A stretch of DNA of 64,000 bases, taken from Whitmania pigra. Lineage: Eukaryota > Annelida > Clitellata > Hirudinida > Haemopidae. This document shows positions 47,196-59,286 of this stretch, in pieces (the first letter of the stretch is position 1; each line of letters begins with the position of its first letter). The position numbers and the translations under genes are program-made. The notes beneath the pieces are model-generated. The model did no database searches. It saw nothing but the letters and a program-made list of their open reading frames with translations, and had not been told where the DNA came from. The DNA is taken from the NCBI GenBank assembly GCA_021613335.1, contig JAJTWR010000269.1, forward strand, positions 760,001 through 824,000, in the 5' to 3' direction.

Positions 47196-49194
47196 TCAGA
47201 TAACGTTGAAAGACCAAAAAAAATGATGCTCTGAAATCCATCTCTGCTTTGTAATTCTGCATGTAAAATATTTTCTTACACCTGTGAGTACGGAAAGCTA
47301 CAAAGTGCAGTTCAACAACTCCTGCAGCAAAAGCGGTTCCGATGATCATAACCTGACGGTATGAGCAGCTATCAAACAGTTTCAGACGCTAAGCTAAAGC
47401 GATTACATCATTTCTTTATCAGTATCTTGTGAGAGCGCTTGCGAACATTATCCTTCTTAGATTCGGCTTACTTACTTTACAGATTTACCAACCAGCTCGT
47501 ATCTTTCAGATCAAAGTCAGTGCAGAGAAATGGCAATCATGGAAGAAAATGGTAAATGTTAATGAGATGTAATAAATGCCAATGGATCGAAATAATGAAA
47601 AGTCCAGGCAAAATAAAATCTCATAACTTTAATGAGTTGCCCAGAAATGATCGATCACTTGAAAACATCTCTGCGGCACAGAAAGGATCAGGTTCAAGTA
47701 TTCAATTCCAATTCTAGAGAGACGACTTTCTCCAAGCAATTTTCAAAATAAAATTCATCAAGAATTGAGATCGCTTGTCAATCAATTTATTGGAAGTTCA
47801 TGTTCAATGTTCTTCAAGAATATTTAGTGGTACCATCTACTAGAATTTTGTTCAATCCAGTCAAATTCAATCAAGAATTTGAATCGCGACATCGATCCTT
47901 AAAAAAATTCATACAAAATAAATCGAATTTTGAAACTCAGATCGAATCTCCTGGAGTTTGGAAAAAAATAATTGGAAATTATGACCAAAGTTTTATCTGC
48001 CTCAGGATTTCATTATCACGTCTCAACAGCGATCCATTCCTTTCGACTAACGAGCTAAGTTCACCGATATTCTCGTCTGCTTAATTAACGGATGCTTCGT
48101 ACGACAACAAAGCAAGTCGGAAAAATCTTTCCATTGATCGGGAATACCTGAGAATGTGTACTTTCGATAGTGTCGGTGCAAATTTATCGGAAAACGAATT
48201 CACGACACGAAAGATCTTCATCTTGTTTTTCGCCAATACAAAATAAATTACATTTACTAGAATTTACAAATTTTTTCTCCCAAAAAGAAATCAACTTTAC
48301 ATAATTATCAATTGTCTAAAGAATAGAAATTGCTAAATTATTGTAGAAGGTAAAGGTTCACATAGTTGAAAGTATGTGAAGGCATGAAGGAATGAAAGAG
48401 ATGGACAATAGTCTTTCTTGACTGCAGATGAACAGCGGCGACATTCGAATAATTGACAGAACTGTACTCAGGAACATAATACGTGACTTTCAGAAATTGT
48501 TCATCTTATCACAGATTCTCTGATCTAGGACTTCTGAATAGCAGGAATTATTTGCAGTGAAGACACCAATTAAGAGCCAGTCAACGATTTACAAACAGGA
48601 CATGTTTGCCGGAGACTTATTATTGAATGTACTATTTATTATCAGATTATCGACTAATGAATTGCCAATTACCATTATACTATGACTTTTATCCTCTAAT
48701 AGTTTAACTAATTATAGCTAGTTATTCATAACTACTTTCATTTTCTAACCTCAGAAAAGAGAAAGCAATAAAAGTTTCTTTTATACTTTCTTCATTCTTA
48801 GTACAATTTAGAAGTTCATGGCAAAGGTCATAAGGTAGAGAGTTCAAAGTCACAACCAAACTCGAGTCTTAATTCGACTGCAAATGACTTATTTGGAGTG
48901 AAATATCTTTAAACCTCTACAATGGTCGACTTGTTGTGCATTTACAAAATTTTTAAACCGGCTGCACAATTAGTCAAAACGTTAACATAGCAGAATGAGT
49001 TGCAGCATTTTGAAGAATACTTGAAAGCTTGTTTAAAAGTTTTTGTTTACTTTTCGTATGACTAACATTTCAAAATAATTATATTAATATCGCAACAAGT
49101 AGTTCATAAACATTGCCATTCACTCAAAGTTGAAAATCTAACGCATCCGGGGCAGCTACTTATTGCAGTTGTAGTTAATTTATATAGCGCCATA

Positions 49195-49333
49195 TTCAAA
49201 GCGTCAGAAACGCTTCTTGTAACCATTTATATAGCGCTCCTTCACAAGGCAGTGCAGGCTGGGTTTCGAACACCACACATCACGCCTGTTGCCGTTACCG
49301 CATTATACAGGAACTTAACCCATTCGGCCACCC
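49195..49333 (-). mobile_element. tRNA-derived SINE, copy 3
   Basis: On the minus strand it starts GTGGCCGAATGGGTTAAGTT, an almost perfect class II tRNA (Ser/Leu-like) 5' arm with box A. Then follows GGTGTTCGAAACCCAGCCTG, which contains box B, then TATATAAATGG. This is the best-preserved tRNA head of the three copies, but its body diverges from the others after box B. Confidence 0.7.
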
Positions 49334-52300
49334 AAATTTAATCTGACGTACAATCTCCTTATCTCTAACTCCATTTAACTCGATGAACCACAAACATTGA
49401 TCGCACAGCAATATCTATTCGAGGCACGAGGAACCATCAATTATCTTTAAAATCCAAACACTTCTCTACAGGAACATCATTGGCCGAGCAAGTGTATGTC
49501 ACATACACAGGTGCGATATTATCTGGAAGTGTTCAAAGGGAATGGTGGGCTCTCAGCAATCAATTTCCTAATCTAATATCATGAGGGACAGCCTTTGCGT
49601 GCCTGAGGAGACTATGGTCTGCAGAGTTGGTCGACTTCATAGGAAGGAAGTGTATTAATTAGTTAGAGCAGTACATGATTACTATTTGTAATATTTTTTT
49701 TTATTTTTAATTCACATGATTATTGCTATTATTACTAAGGATATATTATTAAGGTTAATATTTTGAATAACTTCTAGAGATTGCATTCATAGGGGAGTTA
49801 GCAGTTAGGCTTGCTCAGTAGATGTGCGCAGTCTAAATAATAGATTTAGACTTCAGATCGAGAGTAGTAAAACGTGATCATCGTAATTGAATGTTTGCGA
49901 AGTTCAAGCGGTTGCACAATGATGCCATTTCAGAGTGCAAAAGACATTTTCAACCGGCTACTCCGTGTCTTCCGATAATTACTTTTTAAAAAATAAAATA
50001 AAATCACCTAAAATCCAACATGTTTCGATCGACATTAAGCAGCGAAGAACGAACATGCGCTATCACGAGATGCTCCGACAACAGCAACAACAAAACAGGC
50101 TCTTAAAAACGCATAAAGATAAAAAAAAATATATAAACATACCAAGTACAAAGACATCAAAACATCTCTGAAAACACATGCACACATAAAAAAATAGTAG
50201 GCGAACGATACAATTTAACTACTACCAACCTGCTATAGCTTCCTCCGCTCAACACAAGACAAGGAGAAGTCTAAACAATGCTATTTCAGAATCGTATATA
50301 CAAGATTCAATCACATGATTGTTTGGCATGCGTGCGTTCTCAACCAAAGAGACATTCAAGCACAGGTACTCAGGCCTAGGATCGCACGGACAGACAATAG
50401 GAGACAGAGAGATACGGCTCACATTGACGTCAATGCTGGCTATAATGTAACAGAGGCAATTATTGGGCTCTCATCAAACTTTCAGCCAGTCTCTCCTAAA
50501 AATAGCCTCATCTCAAATTCTGAGTTAGTCCGACAGTGCACGAGAGCTTAACGTGCAATAGCTCATTTCGATTTTCGATGGATGTATAAATGGCAAATAC
50601 CTTGCCAGCTAATAATTCACATTCATGAATTCATCTCGATCCTGGCTTCGTAGACCAGCTGTAGTAAATATTGTCTTCATTTTGAAGCTCATTCTAGACT
50701 TTGGTTATTAGTCATATAAGAGAGTCTATAAATAGCGACGTCATACAAACCCTCCTAAAATCCATTGCAAACGTCCAACCACAATTAGGCTGTTAATTGT
50801 AACGAAAAACGCTGTAAATTCCAATTTATAATAACCAACATTTTGTTCTATTAAATTGATTTATTTCATGTGAGGATGTGTTTAAAATTGCTCAATTTCT
50901 AAAGAGAGCCATTCATTTAGTTTGTTAGAACAACCATTGTAAGGAGCTTGCAATATTGACTTTAAGATGCCAATGAAGCAATAAATTTACAACATACACT
51001 TGTTAGGAGACTACTGTTCTTTCAAACAAAATTTGAATTAATGTAACACATTAAAAAGATAAATTGGATTTTGAGCAGAACAGAGGGCATAATGTCTCTT
51101 AAAATTTTGACATGACATAAATGTGATTAACACTGTATGAATGTATATCAGCCAACTAAAATAAAATATATTAATGCCTTCAAGTTCTTTGTCATAATGT
51201 ACAATATGTCATAAATAATCCACAAATTTCAACTGTTATTACCTATTCCCAGTTTCCTTGGAGTCTAAATTAACCTCAAATTAGATCATTATTATAATCT
51301 GTATTTAGAGAATGTTTTAATCACAAATTCAGTGGCATAAATGGACAACAAGATTCAATGTAATTTCATTATGTGCAGCATACTATTTCACCATAGTGAA
51401 TGTCTGAGAAAAAACCTTGTTATTTTTATTAAGTCCTTTAAAATTTATTTTGATTAACAAGTCCTTAAATTGACATAATTAATATGTATAATTAATATAT
51501 TTATACCCACCAATCTTTGTTTTGTAATGAAACATAATCCACATACGTATAGAATGCATGCATTCATGACTTGTACATTTGAAATTAATATCAGGTAAGA
51601 AATTCGAGTTAATCGTAAACAGTGGTAATCTAACTAATGTCTTATTTTATGTTATTTTTATTGTCATCGCTTAATTAGTAATAATCGTATGGGTTAAGCA
51701 GTCACGATAATTGCACAAATTAATCACTCTATCGTGCATTTATAGCAGGATGCAGTTACCAGGTAAAAACGCATTTGGGCCTACATGGTCTCAATTTCAA
51801 CAAATCTAACAAAAAACAGGCGAAAAATAAACTTTAAATCACAACAAATACTTGAAAACAAGTATTATGTAAAAACTGTGTCAACAAGATTAATGCATTA
51901 TCGCCAAATAACATTACGACACTCACCAGCCTGACAAACAGTGCTTGTCAAAACAGAATTTCCTTGAGCGATAACCTAACGTTTGTACTACTAATTCTTT
52001 ATTTTACAAGAACATTAAGCGAAATTACAATTTATGACTGCAAATATGCTTCAGTCTTTTTATTAAATATTATATTTAATTAATTATATTCCTATGAATC
52101 TGCTTCCAAAATGAATATAGAGGAAACTGATGCACGCCCAAGTGCGTGCCAAAGATTTGGGCCCTAAACAAACAGCCAGTAGCTCAAATGGCTTACATTG
52201 AACCTCTGGCTATTACTATAAAGGCCGTGTGTCTGTGTGCGTGTGAGATCCGATTGACTGGCATGAATTGTAATGTGAATTGTAAATGCATTGCAACTTA

Positions 52301-52448
52301 ATTTTGTAATTTACGAATACAGATTTACACGTTTTATGTTTTGTCGATGCATGAAAAGCAACAACATTTTTTCTCGCAATCTGTTAAGCATAGAGAGAGT
52401 TCAATTTGCATATGAATGAGCCACAGACGATATCTCATGAATTATTTA

Positions 52449-52995
52449 TTAATTCCAGCCATATATTCCAGCGTAATCATTACCAGTGGTGCCTTTGTAT
52501 CTCACGCTCTTATTCCAGTTGGCGACGTCACGTGGAGCTAATAAAGTGTGTTTATTTGTCTTGAAAACATGTTTATGTTACTTCACTGTTGTTCACTTAA
52601 TAGTAGGACGTGTGTAATAAACATTTTAACAATTCTTGTAATACATCTTAATCACTTTATGATTAAGTTGCTTAAGTAATAGCTGATCTATAATTTTATT
52701 ATTGTGTATATCAAAATCAATGGACACAAAATTACTTTTACAACACTCTCCACTTTTTATGCAAAATAATTCCACCTAATTAGTCAAAAGTTTAGTTTCC
52801 GAGCACAAACGGCACAATTTATTTGCATATTCTGACAAGTGAGCCATTCATCCTCATCAGCATCCACTACCATATGGAAGCTCCCCGGCGCTTTGTCATG
52901 GCCGTTTGAAGTCTTATCATCCCACAAGATGAAAGACCATCCTCTGCCCCAGGGCTTGGCCTGACATGACCGAGGTTTCTGACATTTTACTCGTT
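52449..52995 (-). CDS. last two exons of an unrecognised protein
   Basis: Two exons on the minus strand are phase-compatible: 52837-52995 and 52449-52537, ending at TAA 52449-52451. The first opens after TATGATTAG and reads RVKCQKPRSCQAKPWGRGW, then SFILWDDKTSNGHDKAPGSF, then HMVVDADEDEWLT. The second opens after TTTATTAG and reads PRDVANWNKSVRYKGTTG then NDYAGIYGWN. Codon-like composition, Trp/Cys/Gly content and absence of low complexity suggest a real, perhaps secreted, globular domain. I do not recognise the family. If the weak donor TT|GTCAGA is not used, the first exon would run on to a stop at about 52793. Upstream exons were not identified, apart from a candidate at 53617-53760. Confidence 0.45.
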
Positions 52996-53534
52996 CTAAT
53001 CATACAAAAAACTATTTCTAAATTATAAAATGAAATTCACGGAGACTAATTTTGTCTTTTTAATTGTAAAATTTAATTAGAGGACACTAATTGAAGAATT
53101 ATTTGATAACAGTGTACCATAAATTCTGTTGTTTGATGTTCGAGAATTTCACATTTACGTTCTTTCTTAGATATTTTAGACGGAATGTCCTATATTTTAG
53201 TAAATTACATTCAGAATAATATTTTCATTTTAAATATCAAAAGATATTTCAGCTGCATCAAGGAAGCGCACGGCCGCAGGAAATTTGCGATATTTCAATT
53301 TTTGAATCCGTTGACTTTTTCTTTGTGCAACTTTTACGACAAAACTGTGAAAACAGGATCCAATCTTTAGATGCACTTCATACCTTGATGAGAACGCTAA
53401 TTGAAATTCTGTCTAAAAGTTGCTCAAGCTGTTAGTGTTGGCGGATACATCTGCAAATTAATTGTAAATATTACATTTATAGACCGCATCACTTCAAATG
53501 CTATCTCTGACACTACTGACATCTTCGCATGAAC

Positions 53535-53598
53535 TTAAGCCCAAATCATCTTAATTATGCACCGAGCTATAATCCAATAAATAAATAAATAAATAAAT
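53535..53598 (-). repeat. short dispersed repeat, copy 4
   Basis: On the minus strand it reads (ATTT)n then ATTGGATTATAGCTCGGTGC and ATAATTAAGATGATTTGGGC. It aligns over its length with the copy at 20807-20864. Confidence 0.55.
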
Positions 53599-53616
53599 CT
53601 TCGCATGAATTTTTTT

Positions 53617-53760
53617 TCAGCGGTTGGTAACGAAGAGCCAATTTGGTTCTGGTACAAAAGATTTCAAAAGGTTATCAAAACTGACAAGGAATCTCCTGCT
53701 TGGGTTAATGAACTTGTCTGAGCCTTTAGACGTCCACATCTCGTGGTAGGTCAATGTTTC
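53617..53760 (-). other. exon-like open stretch, identity unknown
   Basis: A pyrimidine-rich acceptor ending TTTTTTCAG at 53761-53762 opens 47 codons (ETLTYHEMWTSKGSDKF, INPSRRFLVSFDNLLKSF, VPEPNWLFVTNR) to a TGA at 53617-53619. It could be an upstream or separate exon of the gene at 52449-52995; an internal donor CA|GTTTTG would give the matching phase. The plus strand is also open here, so coding strand and reality are uncertain. Confidence 0.25.
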
Positions 53761-55141
53761 CTGAAAAAACAAAAATAAAAAATAAAAATAAAAAGACGAT
53801 CCAAAAGCTGATGAACCAACTTTTGTTCTGGCTGTCCGAATCGCATCTTCAGGGGGGCAGATAACGATTTATCTATGTGATCCATATGTCAAAAGGGCTT
53901 TATTTTTTCAATGATTTCTTTGTTTTATTATTTTCACAATCCCGAGATAAGAATGTTTATTTTCGAACGAAACGAAGAATTTTGAAAAAAAATCACTTTT
54001 GAAAGGAGACTTCTGATGGTCACATGTTATTTCAATCACGTTTGTTTCAATGCTTGCTTGTTGCAAACTGATGATAAAACTACTTGCGTTCAAAATTACG
54101 TAATAATTTTACGTAAAACTTCAATAACGAAGATCCTAAAACGACGTAGAAGAGTGATTGATATCTAGTTGTTGACTTGGCTTTATCTTGAACAATTTGC
54201 ATATTTAGGACGAATTTGCATATTTAGAATGAATTTGCACATTGCATTGAAGGTTACGATGAATTTAAGATAGCTCATTAAATATTTAAATGAAAATTAA
54301 ATTTGAAAAGTTGATTTAACTGACTTACGAAAGATTAGATTATGAAAAATTACATTTTTGGCATACGTTATTAGCATAATATTAATATTTATAATTATTT
54401 CCATTTTCAGTGTTTTCAAATTTAAATTGTTTTTAAGTTTTAAATTGAAAGCTTACGTTTCCTTTCTGGTGCTTATTGAAAGTCGTAAATTTAATGCCAC
54501 CTAGCGAATGGTCGTGATAACTATTTTTTAACATTTGGAAACAATTCGTAACATTAGTGCACACAGAAATTTGTTCGAAAGAGAGTTTTGATTTTAAATT
54601 TTGTTTTGGCTGAGAATTTGAAATTTTGAGACTTTCTTAAATTTTTGAAAATCTTTTCAGAGATTAATTTTCGATTGTTTGCCAACAATGTTCACTAAAT
54701 ATTAAAAACATTATCGATAAATTAAACCAGTTGACAAAATAGATTTACACTTTAATATTTTTTTGGGGGGATAGAACGTACAACTACTGATTCTTAAAAA
54801 ACAAATTAAACGAAAATTAATGTTTTCTATGGAATATATCACGTGGTTGTAATGACAATGTTTGGATGCAAAGAAATTTTAAAACATTATTCGGAATATA
54901 ATTTAAACGTAAAAATTTTGTCCCACAAAAGGCATTCCTAACTAGAGCATTCAACAGACGTGAAAGTAATAAATTTGGCAAATTGTTGACGCGGTAATCG
55001 TAATTACGTAAATTAGACTGCAATGGAAGGTTATTGTTACAAAACTATTGTCACAAGTCAGTCATTATGTTATTACATATGAATTGTCAGCATAGACATT
55101 CACTGCATCTGTTATAAGAACCATTGAACTCTAAATCAAAC

Positions 55142-55405
55142 GTGCTAACAGACATTTTATCGACGATGACAAATTTATAGTTAGATACAACATATAAATA
55201 AATATAAACATAGAATAAAATGTCTTCACAACCAAACTTTTATTGGCTTCATTAATAATAATAATATAATTATTAATAATTATAATTATTAATGATTATT
55301 AAAATAAAAGTTTGGTTGTGAAGACATTTTATTCTATGTTTATATTTATTTATATGTTGTATCTAACTATAAATTTGTCATCGTCGATAAAATGTCTGTT
55401 AGCAC
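55142..55405. repeat. large inverted repeat, 103-bp perfect arms
   Basis: Arms 55142-55244 and 55303-55405 are exact reverse complements (GTGCTAACAGACATTTTATC at one end, GATAAAATGTCTGTTAGCAC at the other). They are separated by 58 bp of AT-rich sequence that is itself nearly self-complementary. I see no open frame and no obvious flanking target-site duplication. Candidates are a fold-back/MITE-like element, a long-hairpin RNA source, or an assembly artefact. Confidence 0.9.
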
Positions 55406-56018
55406 ATAAAATATTATTATTATTAATGATTATTATAATAATGTATTATTATAATTAATATCATCATCATAGTCATCATCATTATTATTATTATTTTATT
55501 TTATTATTGTAAAGGAGTTAGGAGAGGCGCGCATGGCTTTTAGTTAACTGGGATATGAGTAAACCGATAATTTACACTTTTACATAAAATATGCTTCAAA
55601 TACGTGAATGTTGAGGAACGAAATACAAATTAAAAAAAACCCATAAATTAATCTTATTAATAATTTATTACAAGTAATATTGTAATTTATTATTAAATTA
55701 TTAATTACACAATTTTTATTAATTAATTTTAAAGAGCATTGCGTTGGTTTTGTATTTTACAACTAATTATATCATTGGTCAAAATACGTCATCTTAGTTT
55801 TTTGTTTTCATATCGACCTTCTCACGAATTGTCACGAATTGAAATATAATTGTCTTCATAATTAAGAAAATCACTTCAATGCTTTAGCTTTGTCTAACAT
55901 GAAATACTTCACAAGTTAGTCGTGTTGCCAGATACGCCTAGGAATTTCACATTGAAACGTAATCGGATGATGAAATTGAGCTATCAAAACCAATTATTTT
56001 AATGTTTAAATTAAACAG

Positions 56019-58341
56019 ATTTATTCGTGTTTCTGGTTTGGTACTTGGAGAAAATATCCGACATCAATGCTACAAGCATCACCCAGAAGGAACAGATTCA
56101 GAAACTGCGTCTATTTCATACGTGGCGCTCTGACCCCATCGAACCGGCAAAAGTTATGATCGCCCTCAAAAGAAATATTCTGTTCTTAACTGATAAAAAT
56201 GCTTATATAATACATTCAGAAAATACGACCCAAATCCTCAAAATAGAAGGGATTAACATGAATGACCCAACTTCAATCATCGATGCGCCAGGTAATAATC
56301 ACAATTGAATAATTTCAGGATCAAATGTCCCATAGTATATCATAAATGCTGACTCATCCGTATCAATTAACGACAACATAATATAATTACTAAACAACAT
56401 AATGCAATTACTAAAATCATTTATTGATTACAATCAATTGTCAGATGGCGCTTTCGATGTTCCGTCTGTCACGGTAACCAGTAAGGACAAAATATCTCAG
56501 CTCGATGTGTCTGATCCTCTGAGGCCGAGATTAGGGAGTGTCCTCGCAAGCGGTACAACTTACGCAGCTCATGTTTGGATTAACAAAAATGAATTCCTTA
56601 CTGTACGTTATGGTAAACGGCTCTTACAACATTTCTTGTCAGTTAAGATTTGTAAGGATAATGAACGTAACATTCTCGGAAGATTAGGGATCAGTGATAG
56701 CTTGAATTCAATTTTAAACTCACACGACTTTGCATTTACAGATGAAATAACACACTTTCAAAATAAAAACGAAGTTGAAGCAAAAGAATGGAACAGTAAA
56801 GCAGTCACATACGGCCAATTCCAGGAAATGGTTCTATTTCAATACGCTCCGAAATCTTTTGCTATTGTTTACTCAAGATCTGACGTACAAATAATCATTA
56901 TGTGGGCTCAAGATGCAGAGGGAAAGCCTGGAGATTGGCGAAATGGGCAGCATGTTAGAAAATTATGAAATATTTGCTTAAAATTCTTGTTTAAGAGAAT
57001 TCAAAAGATTGTTTTAAACTCAACAGCATGATTTAAAGACCCCCAAAATAAATTGTGAATATCTATTTTATTTTATCTAGTTGGTTTTTTTAAAATTTAA
57101 AGTTAGTTAAATATAGCTTGTCCGTTTACTCTTTGTTGTTGCACATTTACAGGTTAGAAAATCATACATTAGATGCGATTCCTATTTCCTAACGACCGCC
57201 GACGTGAATAACGACGGGAAAACAGATCTGCTTGTTTCGACTGAATTAGAGAAAGAAATTGATGGTAAAAGGAAAAGACATGTCGAAGTAAGAGCATTCG
57301 AGATTCCAGAAGAGTTCAAGTGAGACTTCACGATGCATTACAATCATTTGTTTTCTTTTCTATTCTAGTTTTCTATTCAGCTAATTAATACTTTTATTCC
57401 ATAAAGCAGTATAATGCTTTTTAATAATATAGGCTTTTTAACATAATTAATTAACATTAACTAATTAACATTATTTAAATAATTTTATCAATAATTTTGA
57501 TATTATTATTATTGACACTGGAACACTGGAAACAAATTCTGTAACTGATTTGTTGCATAGCTCTGGAAATAATAGGCGTTGGTTTGAAACTGGCTAAAAC
57601 CAAAAATATGCCATAATTCTTTTTATTTGTTTAAAAAATGGATTAAAAATTAAAATATCAATTTGTAAAGGGATTCTGACAAATATAAGGAGCACGTGTT
57701 AATTTCAAGTGTTATTTTCACACCATCTTTCTCGGCCTGTATAAAACACTTGAAAGCATTCACTCCTTTTACCAGGTTAACAAATTGAGTTACATTTAAT
57801 TGACTGTAGTAGCTAATTGTCACCAATAATTTATTCTAGCTAGCTTGTTAAAGGCACATTAAATGTTAATTGACACTTGCAATTCACAAAAATTAATGAT
57901 GATGTTCGAGAAACGATGCAAAACATTCCTTCATTGGTTAATTACTCACATCAACCACGTAGTATATCATATTAATTATTAGTAGTTAACTTATTTTAAC
58001 CATTAACCAATTTATATTTTATTAAGTTACAAAGGCAAACCGTGGATACTCGTCAGCCATAGTGCTTGCGGCGGAGCTTCGTATCTTCAACCAGAGAGCG
58101 AAGAAGTTGGAAACTGGAATTACAAGATGATCCAGTTTCTTTGAATGGTGGTGCAGTACACGGAATTGAAGTTGCGGATTTAAATCAAGATGTCTATACG
58201 GAATTGTTAATACTCGCAGATAGTCTATATGAATATTCTTTTTCTAACGTCACAATTACAGAAATTGATCCTCCATCCGCCTCTTCATCGATTTTTTACC
58301 TGGATTCAACAGTTCTAATGTTCATCTGGCTTTTCCTTTGA
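56019..58341 (+). CDS. FG-GAP/VCBS-like repeat protein, 3' part, frameshifted
   Basis: Four phase-consistent exons: 56019-56291, 56445-56953, 57153-57319, 58027-58341. The 5' end is not found, as the first exon begins mid-codon after TTAAACAG. Calcium-loop-like blade motifs are seen: DLFVFLVWYLE, TADVNNDGKTDLLVSTELEK and EVADLNQDVYTELLILADS, typical of beta-propeller FG-GAP/VCBS proteins, which are usually secreted or on the cell surface. The C terminus (DPPSASSSIFYLDSTVLMFI, then WLFL) has small residues followed by a hydrophobic tail, resembling a GPI-anchor signal. In the last exon the frame reading NWNYKMIQFL meets TGA at 58142-58144. The clear continuation, LNGGAVHGIEVADL, lies in another frame, as if one T were lost from the TTTCTTT run. 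It is either a pseudogene, a polymorphism or a sequence error. Confidence 0.6.
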
Positions 58342-58464
58342 GACTCCTGTAAACGTTGCAAGTAGTTCTTTTTGCATATATTAATGAATGTTTAAAATTC
58401 AAACAGGTTTTTGTTTTGATTTGTTATTTTCCACTTCTGATTTATTAGGATGGTACTTTTTGTG

Positions 58465-58470
58465 AATAAA
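58465..58470 (+). promoter_or_regulatory. candidate poly(A) signal of the FG-GAP gene
   Basis: AATAAA lies about 124 bp past the stop at 58339-58341, followed by an A-rich stretch. Confidence 0.35.
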
Positions 58471-59286
58471 CAAAAAATATAATAAATTAAAATACAAATG
58501 CCACGAAATAATAAGTTAGGCTAGCTGCGGAGTCTGTTGTCGAATTTTGAACACTTGCTCATATGATATATTTGGCACATTTGTTAACCAATATAAGTAA
58601 AGTTAAACAAAATTTTTATAAACAGAATTTTTGATCAATCGATTGCATTACGAATATTTTATATTATATTATTTTATTATATTTCATAATCTGCAAAATG
58701 CACCTCCTTCTTCATCATTGTATTCCAACCAATTATATTTCTGTTCCCAGTGTTTATTGTAATGACATCCAACTTTTATAAATGAATTCACAAAATGTTC
58801 TTTGGATATTTCTGTTTTTTCATTTTCTACATTTACACAAAAAGAAACATTTGACTCAGATAATATTTTATCTTCTAGTTCTATACATGTTTTTTTTTAT
58901 TAAAATTAGATACTTCTCTTCTAAAAAAGAAATCGATTGTTCTTTTCATAGTATGTAACTGAAAAATTAAATTTAAAATTTTCAAATTATACATTTATTT
59001 TTATATAAAATTCATGAAAAATAAAAATGTGAACTCTTTAGAATTACACCCTTTAACCAGCTTAGTAATAATAAATCTTTATGGTTTCGCACTTCTTTTA
59101 TTTGATAAATCATTCGTTTGGGATCAAATTTTTATGAGAAAGATTGATGACCTAGTTGATGTTCGTACTGAACCTTTAAGTTCAAAATGGCAAAATAAAA
59201 GTTGCATACTCTAAGCATTTTATTTTCGAATGATATATATTCATTTAAGGTGAAAATAACGTTTTTGCAGATTATCATAGGAAGCA
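58471..59286. other. intergenic between two plus-strand genes
   Basis: AT-rich. The reading frame at 59014-59214 shows no domain or splice support. TTTTTGCAG just before the next start codon (about 59262-59270) may be the acceptor of a 5' UTR exon. Confidence 0.45.

Larger units (their letters stand above)
43914..52448. other. long stretch without a supported gene
   Basis: Scanned on both strands without finding exons that chain together. It should hold the PMCA promoter and 5' noncoding exon(s), which I cannot place. It contains a SINE, several triplet microsatellites and a minus-strand reading frame with faint Rho/Rac resemblance near 44.3-44.5 kb. The frames at 49935-50171 and 50315-50551 have no recognisable motif or splice context. 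Confidence 0.45.

Noticed and set aside
49935..50551. Two short plus-strand frames as genes
   Set aside because: No recognisable domain, no splice signals linking them and no promoter or poly(A) context.
53617..53730. Plus-strand exon AVGNEEPIWFWYKRFQKV after a T-rich CAG
   Set aside because: It has an acceptor-like start, but it stops after 33 codons with no donor, and it overlaps a longer minus-strand frame. Strand and reality cannot be settled.
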